A stretch of 64,000 bases of DNA, taken from contig CAVWUA010000006.1 of assembly GCA_963758025.1 (NCBI GenBank), forward strand, positions 1 to 64,000, read 5' to 3'. Both the position numbers and the translations under genes were made by a program. This document shows, piece after piece, positions 56,889 through 64,000 of this stretch. How positions within the stretch are numbered: position 1 is the stretch's first letter; the number at the start of each line of letters is the position of its first letter. Origin of the DNA: CAVWUA01 sp963758025 (GTDB lineage: Bacteria; Planctomycetota; Planctomycetia; Isosphaerales; Isosphaeraceae). The notes below the pieces were generated by a model. It had not been told where the DNA came from and did no database searches. It saw only the letters and a list, made by a program, of their open reading frames with translations.

Positions 56889-58238
56889 ATGAGCGACCCC
56901 ACGCGAGAAGAACGTCCCCGACGTGACCACGACGAGTCGATCGACAAGGCCCTTGACCAGGCCACGACGCCTCCCTCGCCACCCAAGCCCGATGTCTCGC
57001 TGAAACGCCAGTGGGACGATGAGTTGGAGGCTGAACTGGAAGCGACAATGTCCGGCTTCGATGCCGAAGAATTCGACGTCCTGACCAAGGGCCGGACCCG
57101 CGCGAGCGACCGAGCCCACGCCCCCAAAGGGGGCATCGGCCAGGAGGATCGACCCGGCGTCCAGCAGGCGAAGGTCGTCGCGGTCCGTGGCGACACCGTC
57201 TTCCTTGACCTTGGCGCCAAGAGCGAGGGGGTCGTCCCGCTCGCCCAGTTCGAGGAGGAGGAGATCCCCAAGACCGGCGACATGATCGAGGTTGTCTTCG
57301 ACCGCTTCGATCACGACGAAGGTTTGCTGCTGATGTCCCGCAAAGGGGCTGCCGTCGAGGCCAACTGGGAGAACCTTCGTAAAGGCCTCATCGTCGAGGC
57401 CCGAGGCGTCAAGGAGATCAAGGGGGGCCTCCAGGTCGAGGTCGGCGGAATTCGGGGCTTCATCCCGATCAGTCAGCTTGAGATGAACCGCATCGAGGAC
57501 GCGAAGGAGTTCGTCAACCAGAAGTTCCGCGCGATCGTCACCGAGGCGAACCAGCGCGAGCGCAACCTGGTCCTCTCGCGCCGGGAACTTCTCGAACAGG
57601 AACGGGCCGAACAGCGCGAGAAGACCTGGGCCGAGCTGGAAGAGGGGCAAGTCCGCACGGGCAAGGTCCGCTCGATCAAGGACTTCGGCGCGTTCGTGGA
57701 CATCGGCGGCGTGGACGGTCTGATTCACATCTCCGATGCGAGCTGGGGCCGGATCAAGGACATCGGCGAGGTTGTGAAACACGGAGATGAGGTCGAGGTC
57801 AAGGTCCTCCGCGTGGACCGCGAGGCCCAACGTGTTGGCCTCGGTCTGAAACAACTCCAGCGCAGCCCCTGGGACGACATCGAGGACAACTACGAGCGTG
57901 GGCAGACCGTCCGGGGCAAGGTCACGAAGCTGATGGACTTCGGCGCCTTCGTCGAGCTGGAACCGGGCATCGAGGGCCTGATTCATATCTCCGAACTCGC
58001 CAACCGCCGCGTCGTCCGAGTCCGTGATGCCGTCCAGCCCGACCAGGAGGTCGAGGTCCGCATTCTCGACATTGACCCCGACGCCAAGCGAATCTCCCTC
58101 TCGCTGAAACCCCTTCCCGAGGGCGTCACCGCCGTCCCCGAGGAGGTCGAGGACGACGACACCCCACCCCCGCCCAAGCCCGAACGCAAAATCCCGCTGA
58201 AAGGCGGCCTAGGCGACGGCGATACGAAGCTGTTCTGA
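56889..58238 (+). CDS. rpsA: 30S ribosomal protein S1-like, four S1 RNA-binding domains
   Basis: The 449-residue protein has a charged N-terminal extension of about 75 residues and then four S1 (OB-fold) domains, beginning near residues 95, 170, 255 and 340. The characteristic strand F-G-A-F-V-D-I-G-G-V-D-G-L-I-H-I-S appears in the third, and F-G-A-F-V-E-L-E-P-G-I-E-G-L-I-H-I-S in the fourth. E. coli S1 has six domains; planctomycete forms with four are common. It helps mRNA bind the 30S subunit. The C-terminal tail is acidic (PEEVEDDDTPPPPKPE). A terminator-like hairpin lies 23 bp after the stop. Confidence 0.87.
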   Translation: MSDPTREERPRRDHDESIDKALDQATTPPSPPKPDVSLKRQWDDELEAELEATMSGFDAEEFDVLTKGRTRASDRAHAPKGGIGQEDRPGVQQAKVVAVRGDTVFLDLGAKSEGVVPLAQFEEEEIPKTGDMIEVVFDRFDHDEGLLLMSRKGAAVEANWENLRKGLIVEARGVKEIKGGLQVEVGGIRGFIPISQLEMNRIEDAKEFVNQKFRAIVTEANQRERNLVLSRRELLEQERAEQREKTWAELEEGQVRTGKVRSIKDFGAFVDIGGVDGLIHISDASWGRIKDIGEVVKHGDEVEVKVLRVDREAQRVGLGLKQLQRSPWDDIEDNYERGQTVRGKVTKLMDFGAFVELEPGIEGLIHISELANRRVVRVRDAVQPDQEVEVRILDIDPDAKRISLSLKPLPEGVTAVPEEVEDDDTPPPPKPERKIPLKGGLGDGDTKLF

Positions 58239-58260
58239 CCTCATCCACCCCGCGTTCCTC

Positions 58261-58296
58261 GATGCCACTGGTGGCCGGTTCTCTGCCAGTGGCATC
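58261..58296 (+). terminator. Hairpin after the S1 gene
   Basis: A perfect 11-bp stem (GATGCCACTGG at 58261-58271 and CCAGTGGCATC at 58286-58296) with a 14-nt loop lies 23 bp past the rpsA stop. No T-tract follows, so it may be a weak terminator, a processing barrier or a dispersed palindrome. Confidence 0.45.
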
Positions 58297-58503
58297 ACGC
58301 GTCTGGAGCACAATCGCAGAAGCCGCCGAGTTGATTTGCCCAACCGACACTCGTTTGCAGCCGTCTCGCGGTCGGCGATGTCGTGACGGACAGCCAACCT
58401 GAATCCCACTGGCAGCTTGCCGGGCCTCGCTCCGGATGGTAGAAGTCACGAAGAGTTCAGCGGCGCCGGGAAACTGATCCGCATTGGAAAGGGAAGCCAT
58501 CGC

Positions 58504-59478
58504 GTGCGAGTTTTGATGACGGGCGGCTATGGCTGCATCGGGTCGTGGGTTGCCAAGATCCTGGCCGAAGAGGGGCAGGAGGTCTGGATTTATGACCTCA
58601 AGGAAGATACCCATCGGCTGGACCTCCTGCTCGATGAGGGGCATCGGTCGCGAGTTCATTTCATAGCGGGGGACGTGGCGGAGCTGGATCCGCTCCGCGC
58701 GACAGCCGAGCAGGTCGGGGCGACGCATTTGCTCCACCTGGCCGGGTTGCAGGTGCCGACGTGCCGCGCCAATCCGCTGCTCGGGGCACGGGTGAACGTG
58801 CAAGGAACGCTCGCTGTCTTCGAGACGGCCGCGGCGCTCAAGGGGCAGGTCGAACGTGTCGTATATGCCAGTTCGGCGGCCGTGCATGGACCGCCCGACC
58901 CGGCGCTCTCAGGGCCGATCGGTGATGAGGTGCGACTTTCGCCCTTGACGCACTACGGCGCATTCAAGGTTTGCAACGAACTGAATGCGAAGGTGTACTG
59001 GCTCGACCAGGGAATCACCAGCGTCGGCCTGAGGCCCTGGACCGTGTACGGAGTCGGACGCGATTTCGGCGTCACCAGCGAGCCGACGAAGGCGATCAAG
59101 GCGGTCGCGGCAGGCCATGACTACCGGATTAGCTACGGTGGTTTGCAGGATCTGCAGTACGTCGGCGACGTGGCCGAGACGTTCCTCCGCGTCCTGACGG
59201 CTCCGTATGAGGGGGCCGAGGCATACAATATCCGGGGGACGGTCGTGCCAATCGAATCGTTCGTGCAGACGCTCCAGGCAGTCGCGCCGGAGGCGGTCGG
59301 GCGGGTCACTCACGGTGACCGGCAATTGCCGATCGCGCCCGATCTTGACGATACCCGTCTGGAGGAGCACTTCGGCCCCCTGCCCCGCACGTCCCTGAAG
59401 GAAGGGATCGCCGAGACATACCGCCGGTTCGTCGAACTCCGTGCGCAAGGGAAGCTCGACCTGAGCGACCTGGGGTAA
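58504..59478 (+). CDS. NAD-dependent epimerase/dehydratase
   Basis: The 324-residue extended SDR protein starts at GTG 58504, after GGAAAGGGAAG. The NAD motif is M-T-G-G-Y-G-C-I-G-S, and catalytic residues lie in Y-A-S-S-A-A-V-H-G and T-H-Y-G-A-F-K (YxxxK). It differs from the epimerase at 31944 by a longer substrate region (R-P-W-T-V-Y-G-V-G-R-D-F). It may act on a nucleotide sugar or another hydroxyl substrate. It lies between rpsA and a peptidyl-prolyl isomerase gene, on the opposite strand to the latter. Confidence 0.87.
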   Translation: MRVLMTGGYGCIGSWVAKILAEEGQEVWIYDLKEDTHRLDLLLDEGHRSRVHFIAGDVAELDPLRATAEQVGATHLLHLAGLQVPTCRANPLLGARVNVQGTLAVFETAAALKGQVERVVYASSAAVHGPPDPALSGPIGDEVRLSPLTHYGAFKVCNELNAKVYWLDQGITSVGLRPWTVYGVGRDFGVTSEPTKAIKAVAAGHDYRISYGGLQDLQYVGDVAETFLRVLTAPYEGAEAYNIRGTVVPIESFVQTLQAVAPEAVGRVTHGDRQLPIAPDLDDTRLEEHFGPLPRTSLKEGIAETYRRFVELRAQGKLDLSDLG

Positions 59479-59631
59479 TGTGCTTGGACAGAGGAGACGA
59501 GACGAGGGGTTCCCCCGCTCCGGCCCTCCCCCCGCAAAAAACAGAGGGGGAGGGCGTCCAGGATTCTCTTCAGAGTGAGCCGGTCAAGGTGGGGATCGCT
59601 TGTACGATCACCCACCCTCTGCGATCCGTCG

Positions 59632-60783
59632 TCAAGGACGCGGAGCCGCCTTCGGAGCGACAGGCTTCGGCGTCGCCGTCTTCGGAGCGGCTGGCTTGGG
59701 GGTGGTGGTGGCCGCTTTCGGAGTGGCGGCGCCGGCCGGGGGCGGCGTCAGGCTTCCTGGCGGCAGGGACGGCACCGGGGCGGAGAGCTTTGCCGCGAGG
59801 CTCGCCGGCATCGGCTTGATCTCGACCTTCGCCTTGGCCCGCTGTTGCTCGGCGATCTGCTTCTGGAGCTCGAAGGCGTACTGGTTCAGGATCTGGTCCT
59901 TGAACTGGGCGAAGTCGATCGGCTGGCCTTCCTTGCGATCGGTGACGTGGATCAGGTGGTAGCCGTACTCGGTCTCGATCGGATTGGAGATTTCCCCCTT
60001 CTTCAGACCGAAGGCCACCTCCGAGAACTCCTCGATATACTGACCTTTGCGGGGGAACAACCCCAGATCGCCACCGGATGGGGTCTGGACGTTGCCAGGG
60101 TCCTCGGAATATTTGTTGGCCGCGTCGGCGAAGCTGATCTGACCGCTTTCAATCTGCTGCTTGATCGCTTGCAGCTTCTTCTTGGCCTCTTCCTTCTTCT
60201 CCTGGGACGCGTCGGGATCGAGTTTGATCAAGATGTGGCTGGCACGGACCTGCGATCCGTTAAAGACATCCTTGTTCGCCTCGGCGTACTTCTTGAGTAC
60301 GTCGTCGGTCGCTTGCTGCATCACATACTTCTTCCATTGAAGCGTGCGAGCGATCCGGCTCTTGAACTCGTCCATCGACGTACCGTTGTTGGCCAGTTCG
60401 GTCGCCAGGTCGGAGTCATTGGCCTTCATGTTCTTCTCGTACTGGGCCACGACCTCGTCGATCTCGGCCGGCGCGACCTCGACCTTCTGCGCCTTGAGGA
60501 ACTGCGAGAGAACCCGGGTATTGACCAGCAGGTCCATCGCCGTCTGATAGGCCTCCTGCTCCTTTCCGGGGGGAATCGCGAATTGGCTCAGCAGACCGAC
60601 GACCTCCGACTCCATGATCGGCTCGCCATTGACGGTCGCCAGCACCGGGTCGGCCTTCGGCTGGGCGGGCTTCGTCGCGGGCTTGGTCTGGGTCTTGGCC
60701 GCCGGAGGAGCCTGAGCCACGGCGACCGAGCCAACGGACGCCACCAGCAAAAGTGCGAGACCAGAACGAAAACACAATGACAT
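59632..60783 (-). CDS. Exported SurA/PrsA-type peptidyl-prolyl isomerase (parvulin)
   Basis: The 383-residue protein has a signal peptide (SLCFRSGLALLLVASVGSVA) and a SurA-like N-terminal helical domain (ATVNGEPIMESEVVGLLSQF). One parvulin domain lies at about residues 180-280 (V-R-A-S-H-I-L-I-K, F-A-D-A-A-N-K-Y-S-E-D-P, G-G-D-L-G-L-F-P-R-K-G-Q, Y-G-Y-H-L-I-H-V). A C-terminal tail is alanine-, lysine- and proline-rich (AATTTPKPAAPKTATPKPVA). It folds outer-membrane or secreted proteins in the periplasm. Confidence 0.9.
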   Translation of the reverse strand: MSLCFRSGLALLLVASVGSVAVAQAPPAAKTQTKPATKPAQPKADPVLATVNGEPIMESEVVGLLSQFAIPPGKEQEAYQTAMDLLVNTRVLSQFLKAQKVEVAPAEIDEVVAQYEKNMKANDSDLATELANNGTSMDEFKSRIARTLQWKKYVMQQATDDVLKKYAEANKDVFNGSQVRASHILIKLDPDASQEKKEEAKKKLQAIKQQIESGQISFADAANKYSEDPGNVQTPSGGDLGLFPRKGQYIEEFSEVAFGLKKGEISNPIETEYGYHLIHVTDRKEGQPIDFAQFKDQILNQYAFELQKQIAEQQRAKAKVEIKPMPASLAAKLSAPVPSLPPGSLTPPPAGAATPKAATTTPKPAAPKTATPKPVAPKAAPRP

Positions 60784-60858
60784 CGAACGTATCTCCTTAC
60801 CAAATCCGGTCACGAGGAACCTTCCAGCGCGATCGGTCGTGCGACCGTAGAAGTTCCA

Positions 60859-60864
60859 ATTATA
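60859..60864 (-). promoter_or_regulatory. Candidate -10 element for the peptidyl-prolyl isomerase gene
   Basis: On the minus strand the sequence reads TATAAT, about 76 bp upstream of the start at 60783. The -35 region is poor (CCATCC at the expected spacing), so this is tentative. Confidence 0.3.
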
Positions 60865-60950
60865 CGGATTGGAAGGATGGCCCGCCGCGCGAATCCGCCA
60901 AGAAATCGGCCGCAGGATCGAATTCGCCCGCGACACATTCCCTCAAGCAC

Positions 60951-61683
60951 TCAACGTGGAGCACCGGGTACGACCAGCGGCAGGGGTGTCTCCTGAATCG
61001 GGACCGTCGAGCCACCGCGATCCATCGCGCCGAGCTTCGGCGGCCAGGCTCCCTCGGGCCACGAATGGATCACCCGCCACGTGAGAAGATAGAGAAGGAG
61101 ATAGATCGCCAGGGTGGACCAGACCGAGGGGGCCCAGAACTTCAGGGCCGTGCCGAACGCCTTGTTCACCCGCGCTCCGCGCAGGTCGACGCTGCAAATC
61201 TCGTCCAGCAAGAGATGGGACAGGAATCCGACCATCACCGCCAGGGCCATCGCCAGCCGGATGGAGTGGTGTGGGGATGGATAGTAGAGGTAGGTCAGCG
61301 AACCCCAGACCAGACAGGTCGGGAGGCTGTGGCTGATTCCCCGGTGAACCGAGAGCCGGGACAGGACCCGTCGCAGGCCGTGACGCACCAGAATGAATGC
61401 CACGATGACGACCCAGAGGTGTAACTCGAATGGCAGCGGCGGGTCGAGTTGCGAGGCTTCTTGCCAGACGGCCACCGCCGCCAGGACACCGAGGATGCCG
61501 GTGAAGCCTTTCAGCTCGACGCCGCTGTCGGAGTCCAGGTCGGGCAGGAGTCCGCTGAGGGTCGTCAAGCAGCGCCGCGACGGACCCGTAGAGCCAGTGA
61601 AGTCCCCCGAGCGCAAGGGCAGCCCAGGCGTACAGGACGCCCAGGAACCCGGCAAACCCGATGTGCTGGCGATAATTACCCAC
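60951..61683 (-). CDS. Metal-dependent hydrolase-like membrane protein (DUF457/YdjM type), one frame break
   Basis: From GTG 61683 the product begins GNYRQHIGFAGFLGVLYAWA, a typical DUF457 N-terminus. After a frame change near 61565, S-G-L-L-P-D-L-D-S-D-S-G-V-E appears, the D-x-D-x-D motif of this group. V-H-R-G-I-S-H-S-L-P (HRGxxHS) and HLLLDEICS follow. Six or so membrane helices are present. YdjM-like proteins are predicted zinc-dependent membrane hydrolases with unknown substrate. The end is at 60951. Confidence 0.78.
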
Positions 61684-61742
61684 GGGTGGCGTTGACCCGT
61701 CGTCCGTGACCCAGGCCCGGACCGGAGGCGAACTGCGGAGCG

Positions 61743-61785
61743 TCGGGTGGCTGGGGGCTCGTCCGACGAGCCCCCAGCCACCCGA
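61743..61785. repeat. Perfect 20-bp-stem hairpin between two minus-strand genes
   Basis: TCGGGTGGCTGGGGGCTCGT at 61743-61762 and its exact complement at 61766-61785 are separated by CCG. The hairpin lies between the RdgC-like gene and the DUF457 gene. It is GC-rich and lacks a U-run, so it is likely a palindromic element doubling as a weak terminator. Confidence 0.8.
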
Positions 61786-61832
61786 TGATACCCATGGCAT
61801 CACAGCGTCCGCGATTTCTCTGGACCCAGCGT

Positions 61833-62989
61833 TCACGCCGCCTGGAGCCACTGGCGAATCCGCCCGAGTTCCCCGTTCCATTCGGGGCCGATCCGGCGGC
61901 GACCGTAGGCATCGTACAGGAGGTCCAGGGTTTCGACCAGATGTCTCAGGCTGTCGATCCGGGCGATGTGGGCCTCATGCCCCCGCGCCCCCTCGGCCTT
62001 CGGCAAGGCCAGACCGGAGACGGCGAGGGTCTCGGCCTGGAGGGTCAGCTCGTACTGGACGCCGTGCCGCACGACGATCAGGCCCGCCTTGCGCGGGAGC
62101 TTGCCCGACTGCAAGGCCCGGAACGCCTCGGGCATCCGGGTCGGCCCGGCGTCGCTGAGGCTGTCGCGGCCGGTCTCGCCCCGGGGGCAGTCGAGCGTCA
62201 GGGTCTTGGCGATCATCACCGTCGCCTCGGAGCCGTCCGGCAAGGTGATCGTGTCGCCGTCGGTCTGGAGCGTGTGCCAGAGCCAGAGCAGGAACTCGTT
62301 CCCCCAGAAGTCGCGGCTGGAGGCGTCGGCCCCGGTCCAGGCGATCGTCAAGGGGGTTCCCTCGCCGACGAACCCGACCGGCCCGAGGTCCTCGACCGAG
62401 CGCTCCTGGCCACGCGCCTCGGCCTGCTCGTACGCGAGGTGCCGGCGGTGATCGGCTCCAGGTAGCGGTCGAACGTCTCGCGGAAAAGCGTCACCAGGCG
62501 GTCGAGCACCCCCAGCGAGGTCGTCCCGGCATAGAGAAGGTTCGACTGGCCGTCCCAGAGGACCGGGTAATGCTTGCTCCGCTTGAATCGGCCGTCGGCC
62601 GCCTCGGCCTCGGCGCGGATGCGGGCGGCCTCCTTCGCCTCCTGCCGCTGCGCCTTGGTCGGAAACCCGCTGGGGTTCTGCGACGCCCGGGCGTCGGTCT
62701 CGATCTTGGTGTAGGCCCGCAGGAACTCGCCGGGGATCTTGTCGGTGTCGATCCGCAAGGCCAGGTGAAGCGCGTCGTTGATGACGTTCTTCTCCAGCCC
62801 GAAGTTCAGGTCGAGCACGTGGTCGCCACCCGACCAGCCGAAGGAAACCCCGTCCGCCGGGTCGCCCGTGCCGTGACGGCCGATCGCATGCTGCTGCGCC
62901 TGCTCCAGATGCTCCTCGCTGAAGGGCAGCGGACGATCGCCGCTGACCCGATATCGCACGTACGTCACCCGCCCGTTCAGGAATCCCAT
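61833..62989 (-). CDS. RdgC-like hypothetical protein (one frame break)
   Basis: From ATG 62989 the product begins MGFLNGRVTYVRYRVSGDRP and reads F-G-W-S-G-G-D-H-V-L-D-L-N-F-G. A helical charged region follows (QRQEAKEAARIRAEAEAADG), then FKRSKHYPVLWDGQSNLLYA and L-F-R-E-T-F-D. This order resembles RdgC, a recombination-associated DNA-binding protein, in which a basic helix is followed by a strand-rich domain ending LFrxTF. The frame shifts by -1 near 62445 and continues with FWGNEFLLWLWHTLQTDGDT to 61833. The RdgC link is by pattern only; there is no close match that I can quote. Confidence 0.6.
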
Positions 62990-63137
62990 GAGACATCCTC
63001 CTCAGCTCAGCTCCGGGACCTATCCCAGAGCCCCCATTTCATCGGATGCCCTGGCCCCTCTCCTGAACGTTTCGCGCAGGTGGATGCAAGACGGTGCAAC
63101 GGACGAGACGACTCCGTAAGACATCCCGATCGGGATT

Positions 63138-63635
63138 CTACGTAAAATTCGTAAACTGGAGGGGGATATCCGGCCCTTTCTCCTTCATATAGGTGATCAC
63201 CGTCTGAAGTTCATCTTTCTTCTTGCCGGTGACACGGACCTTGTTGTCCATGATCTGGGCCTGGACCTTCACGCCGAGCCCCTTGATGTCCTTGACCATT
63301 TTGCGGGCGGTGTCGGAGTCGATGCCGGTGTGCAGGCTGATCGTTTCGCGGACGGTATCGTGCGACGCCTCCTCCAGCTTTCCCCGTTTCAGAGCATTGA
63401 CCGGAACACCCCGCTTCGCCATCTTCTCCTTGAGGACCATCAAGACGGCTTCGAGCTGGCCTTTGTGGTCGGCGAGCAAGGTCAGGCTATCGTCCTTCTT
63501 GTTGTATTCCAGGGCGGCGTGCGTCCCTTTGAAGTCGTACCGCACGGCGATCTCATGCTGCGCCTGGGTGACGGCGTTGTGCATCTCGACCTGATTGATT
63601 TCGCTCACGATGTCAAACGCATGGTTGTCGGCCAT
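63138..63635 (-). CDS. yajQ: YajQ-family nucleotide-binding protein
   Basis: The 165-residue protein is the full YajQ/UPF0234 length. Characteristic stretches are F-D-I-V-S-E-I-N-Q-V-E, A-V-R-Y-D-F-K-G-T, KGQLEAVLMVLKEKMAKRGV and the C-terminal RVTGKKKDELQTVITYMKEK. Members bind tRNA-like nucleotides, and one is reported to bind cyclic di-GMP. It is soluble and monocistronic. Confidence 0.93.
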   Translation of the reverse strand: MADNHAFDIVSEINQVEMHNAVTQAQHEIAVRYDFKGTHAALEYNKKDDSLTLLADHKGQLEAVLMVLKEKMAKRGVPVNALKRGKLEEASHDTVRETISLHTGIDSDTARKMVKDIKGLGVKVQAQIMDNKVRVTGKKKDELQTVITYMKEKGPDIPLQFTNFT

Positions 63636-63824
63636 GTCGATCGGGCCTCCCTGGGGAAGATGACGGATTCTCTCAGCAGATGGCCAATGGTCGGCCCCGC
63701 CGCGACGAACCTGATTCTAGCAACCCGAGCCCGTCGCGCGGCAGACTCTTGACGCCCGGCGCGGTGTGGGAGATGGTTCCCGATGGTCGTTCTGTCCTGT
63801 TTTTCCCGAATGAAGGAAGGCACC

Positions 63825-64000
63825 ATGAAGACCGTTTGGCTCTGGAGTACCGTGATCTTGCTTGCCCTCTCGGGTGCAACAATCACCACCGCGGCGGACC
63901 CGAAGGACGTTGTGGGGGACTGGGAAGGGGAACTGGACGTTTCCGTCGTCAAACTCACACTCATTTTCCACGTCACGAAAACCGACGACGGTGACCTCAA
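63825..64000 (+). CDS. Secreted protein, N-terminal fragment at window edge
   Basis: After GAAGGAAGG, ATG 63825 opens a signal peptide (KTVWLWSTVILLALSGATIT, cleavage near TAADP). The mature start is V-V-G-D-W-E-G-E-L-D-V-S-V-V-K-L-T-L-I-F-H-V. The pattern (GxWEG, then a beta strand LxLIFHV) matches the N-terminal domain found on many planctomycete and proteobacterial secreted serine hydrolases. The catalytic part would lie beyond the window, so family assignment is tentative. Confidence 0.6.
   Translation, partial: MKTVWLWSTVILLALSGATITTAADPKDVVGDWEGELDVSVVKLTLIFHVTKTDDGDL

Overview
The window is high-GC bacterial DNA that looks planctomycete, most likely Isosphaeraceae or Gemmataceae. The main reasons are a secreted SGNH esterase with a PEP-CTERM tail, exported hypothetical proteins of planctomycete type, a Uma2-family protein, the widely copied RIAANRENARKSTGPKT-type hypothetical protein, and large GC-rich palindromic intergenic arrays. 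This placement is an inference from gene content; no rRNA or tRNA gene was recognised.

Layout. 1-5620 (minus): a six-gene redox operon (NarI-like membrane protein, NasA/NarB-like molybdopterin oxidoreductase, four-cluster ferredoxin, Rieske protein, small membrane protein, SLAC1/TehA-type channel). 5835-7578: an apparently complete ISKra4-type insertion sequence with matching ends and a 9-bp target duplication. 7829-10847: the conserved ACT (UPF0237)/UPF0210 pair, a Uma2 protein and a small ORF. 10858-14377 (minus): fatty-acid desaturase, and an amino-acid-type ABC importer whose binding protein and permease are fused. 14778-15902: a lower-GC coiled-coil membrane protein. 16204-18705: an ECF nickel/cobalt importer (NikMN, NikQ, NikO). 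18748-20650: a large repeat array. 20748-24470: dus, a nested inverted repeat, two hypothetical genes and a 0.22-kb tandem repeat. 24568-37323: aldehyde dehydrogenase, GT21-like glycosyltransferase, exported isoaspartyl methyltransferase followed by a large secreted glycosidase-like protein, sugar epimerase, PEP-CTERM esterase, HAD phosphatase, TIM-barrel isomerase and AI-2E family transporter. 37438-40902: serine/glyoxylate metabolism and hisI. 40899-45716: two related TPR proteins and TerC. 46218-54157: esterase, hldE, coaE, rho, ribH and a sulfotransferase. 54397-64000: beta-propeller-like protein, DOMON/CBM9-like protein, ribosomal S1, epimerase, SurA/PpiC-type isomerase, DUF457 membrane protein, RdgC-like protein, YajQ and a partial secreted protein.

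A feature running through the whole window is broken reading frames. At least twenty genes, including the normally essential rho, coaE and serA, continue in a second or third frame with the family motifs intact on both sides. The simplest reading is small insertion/deletion errors in the assembly, densest at about 16.6-21.9 kb, rather than twenty pseudogenes. Coordinates for such genes span the whole reconstructed gene.

I did not find a clearly new defence or mobile system. The most distinctive items are the Rieske-containing nitrate-reductase-like operon with an anion channel, the three-block palindromic array at 18.7-20.7 kb, the nested inverted repeat at 22 kb, and the exported repair-methyltransferase/glycosidase-like gene pair.
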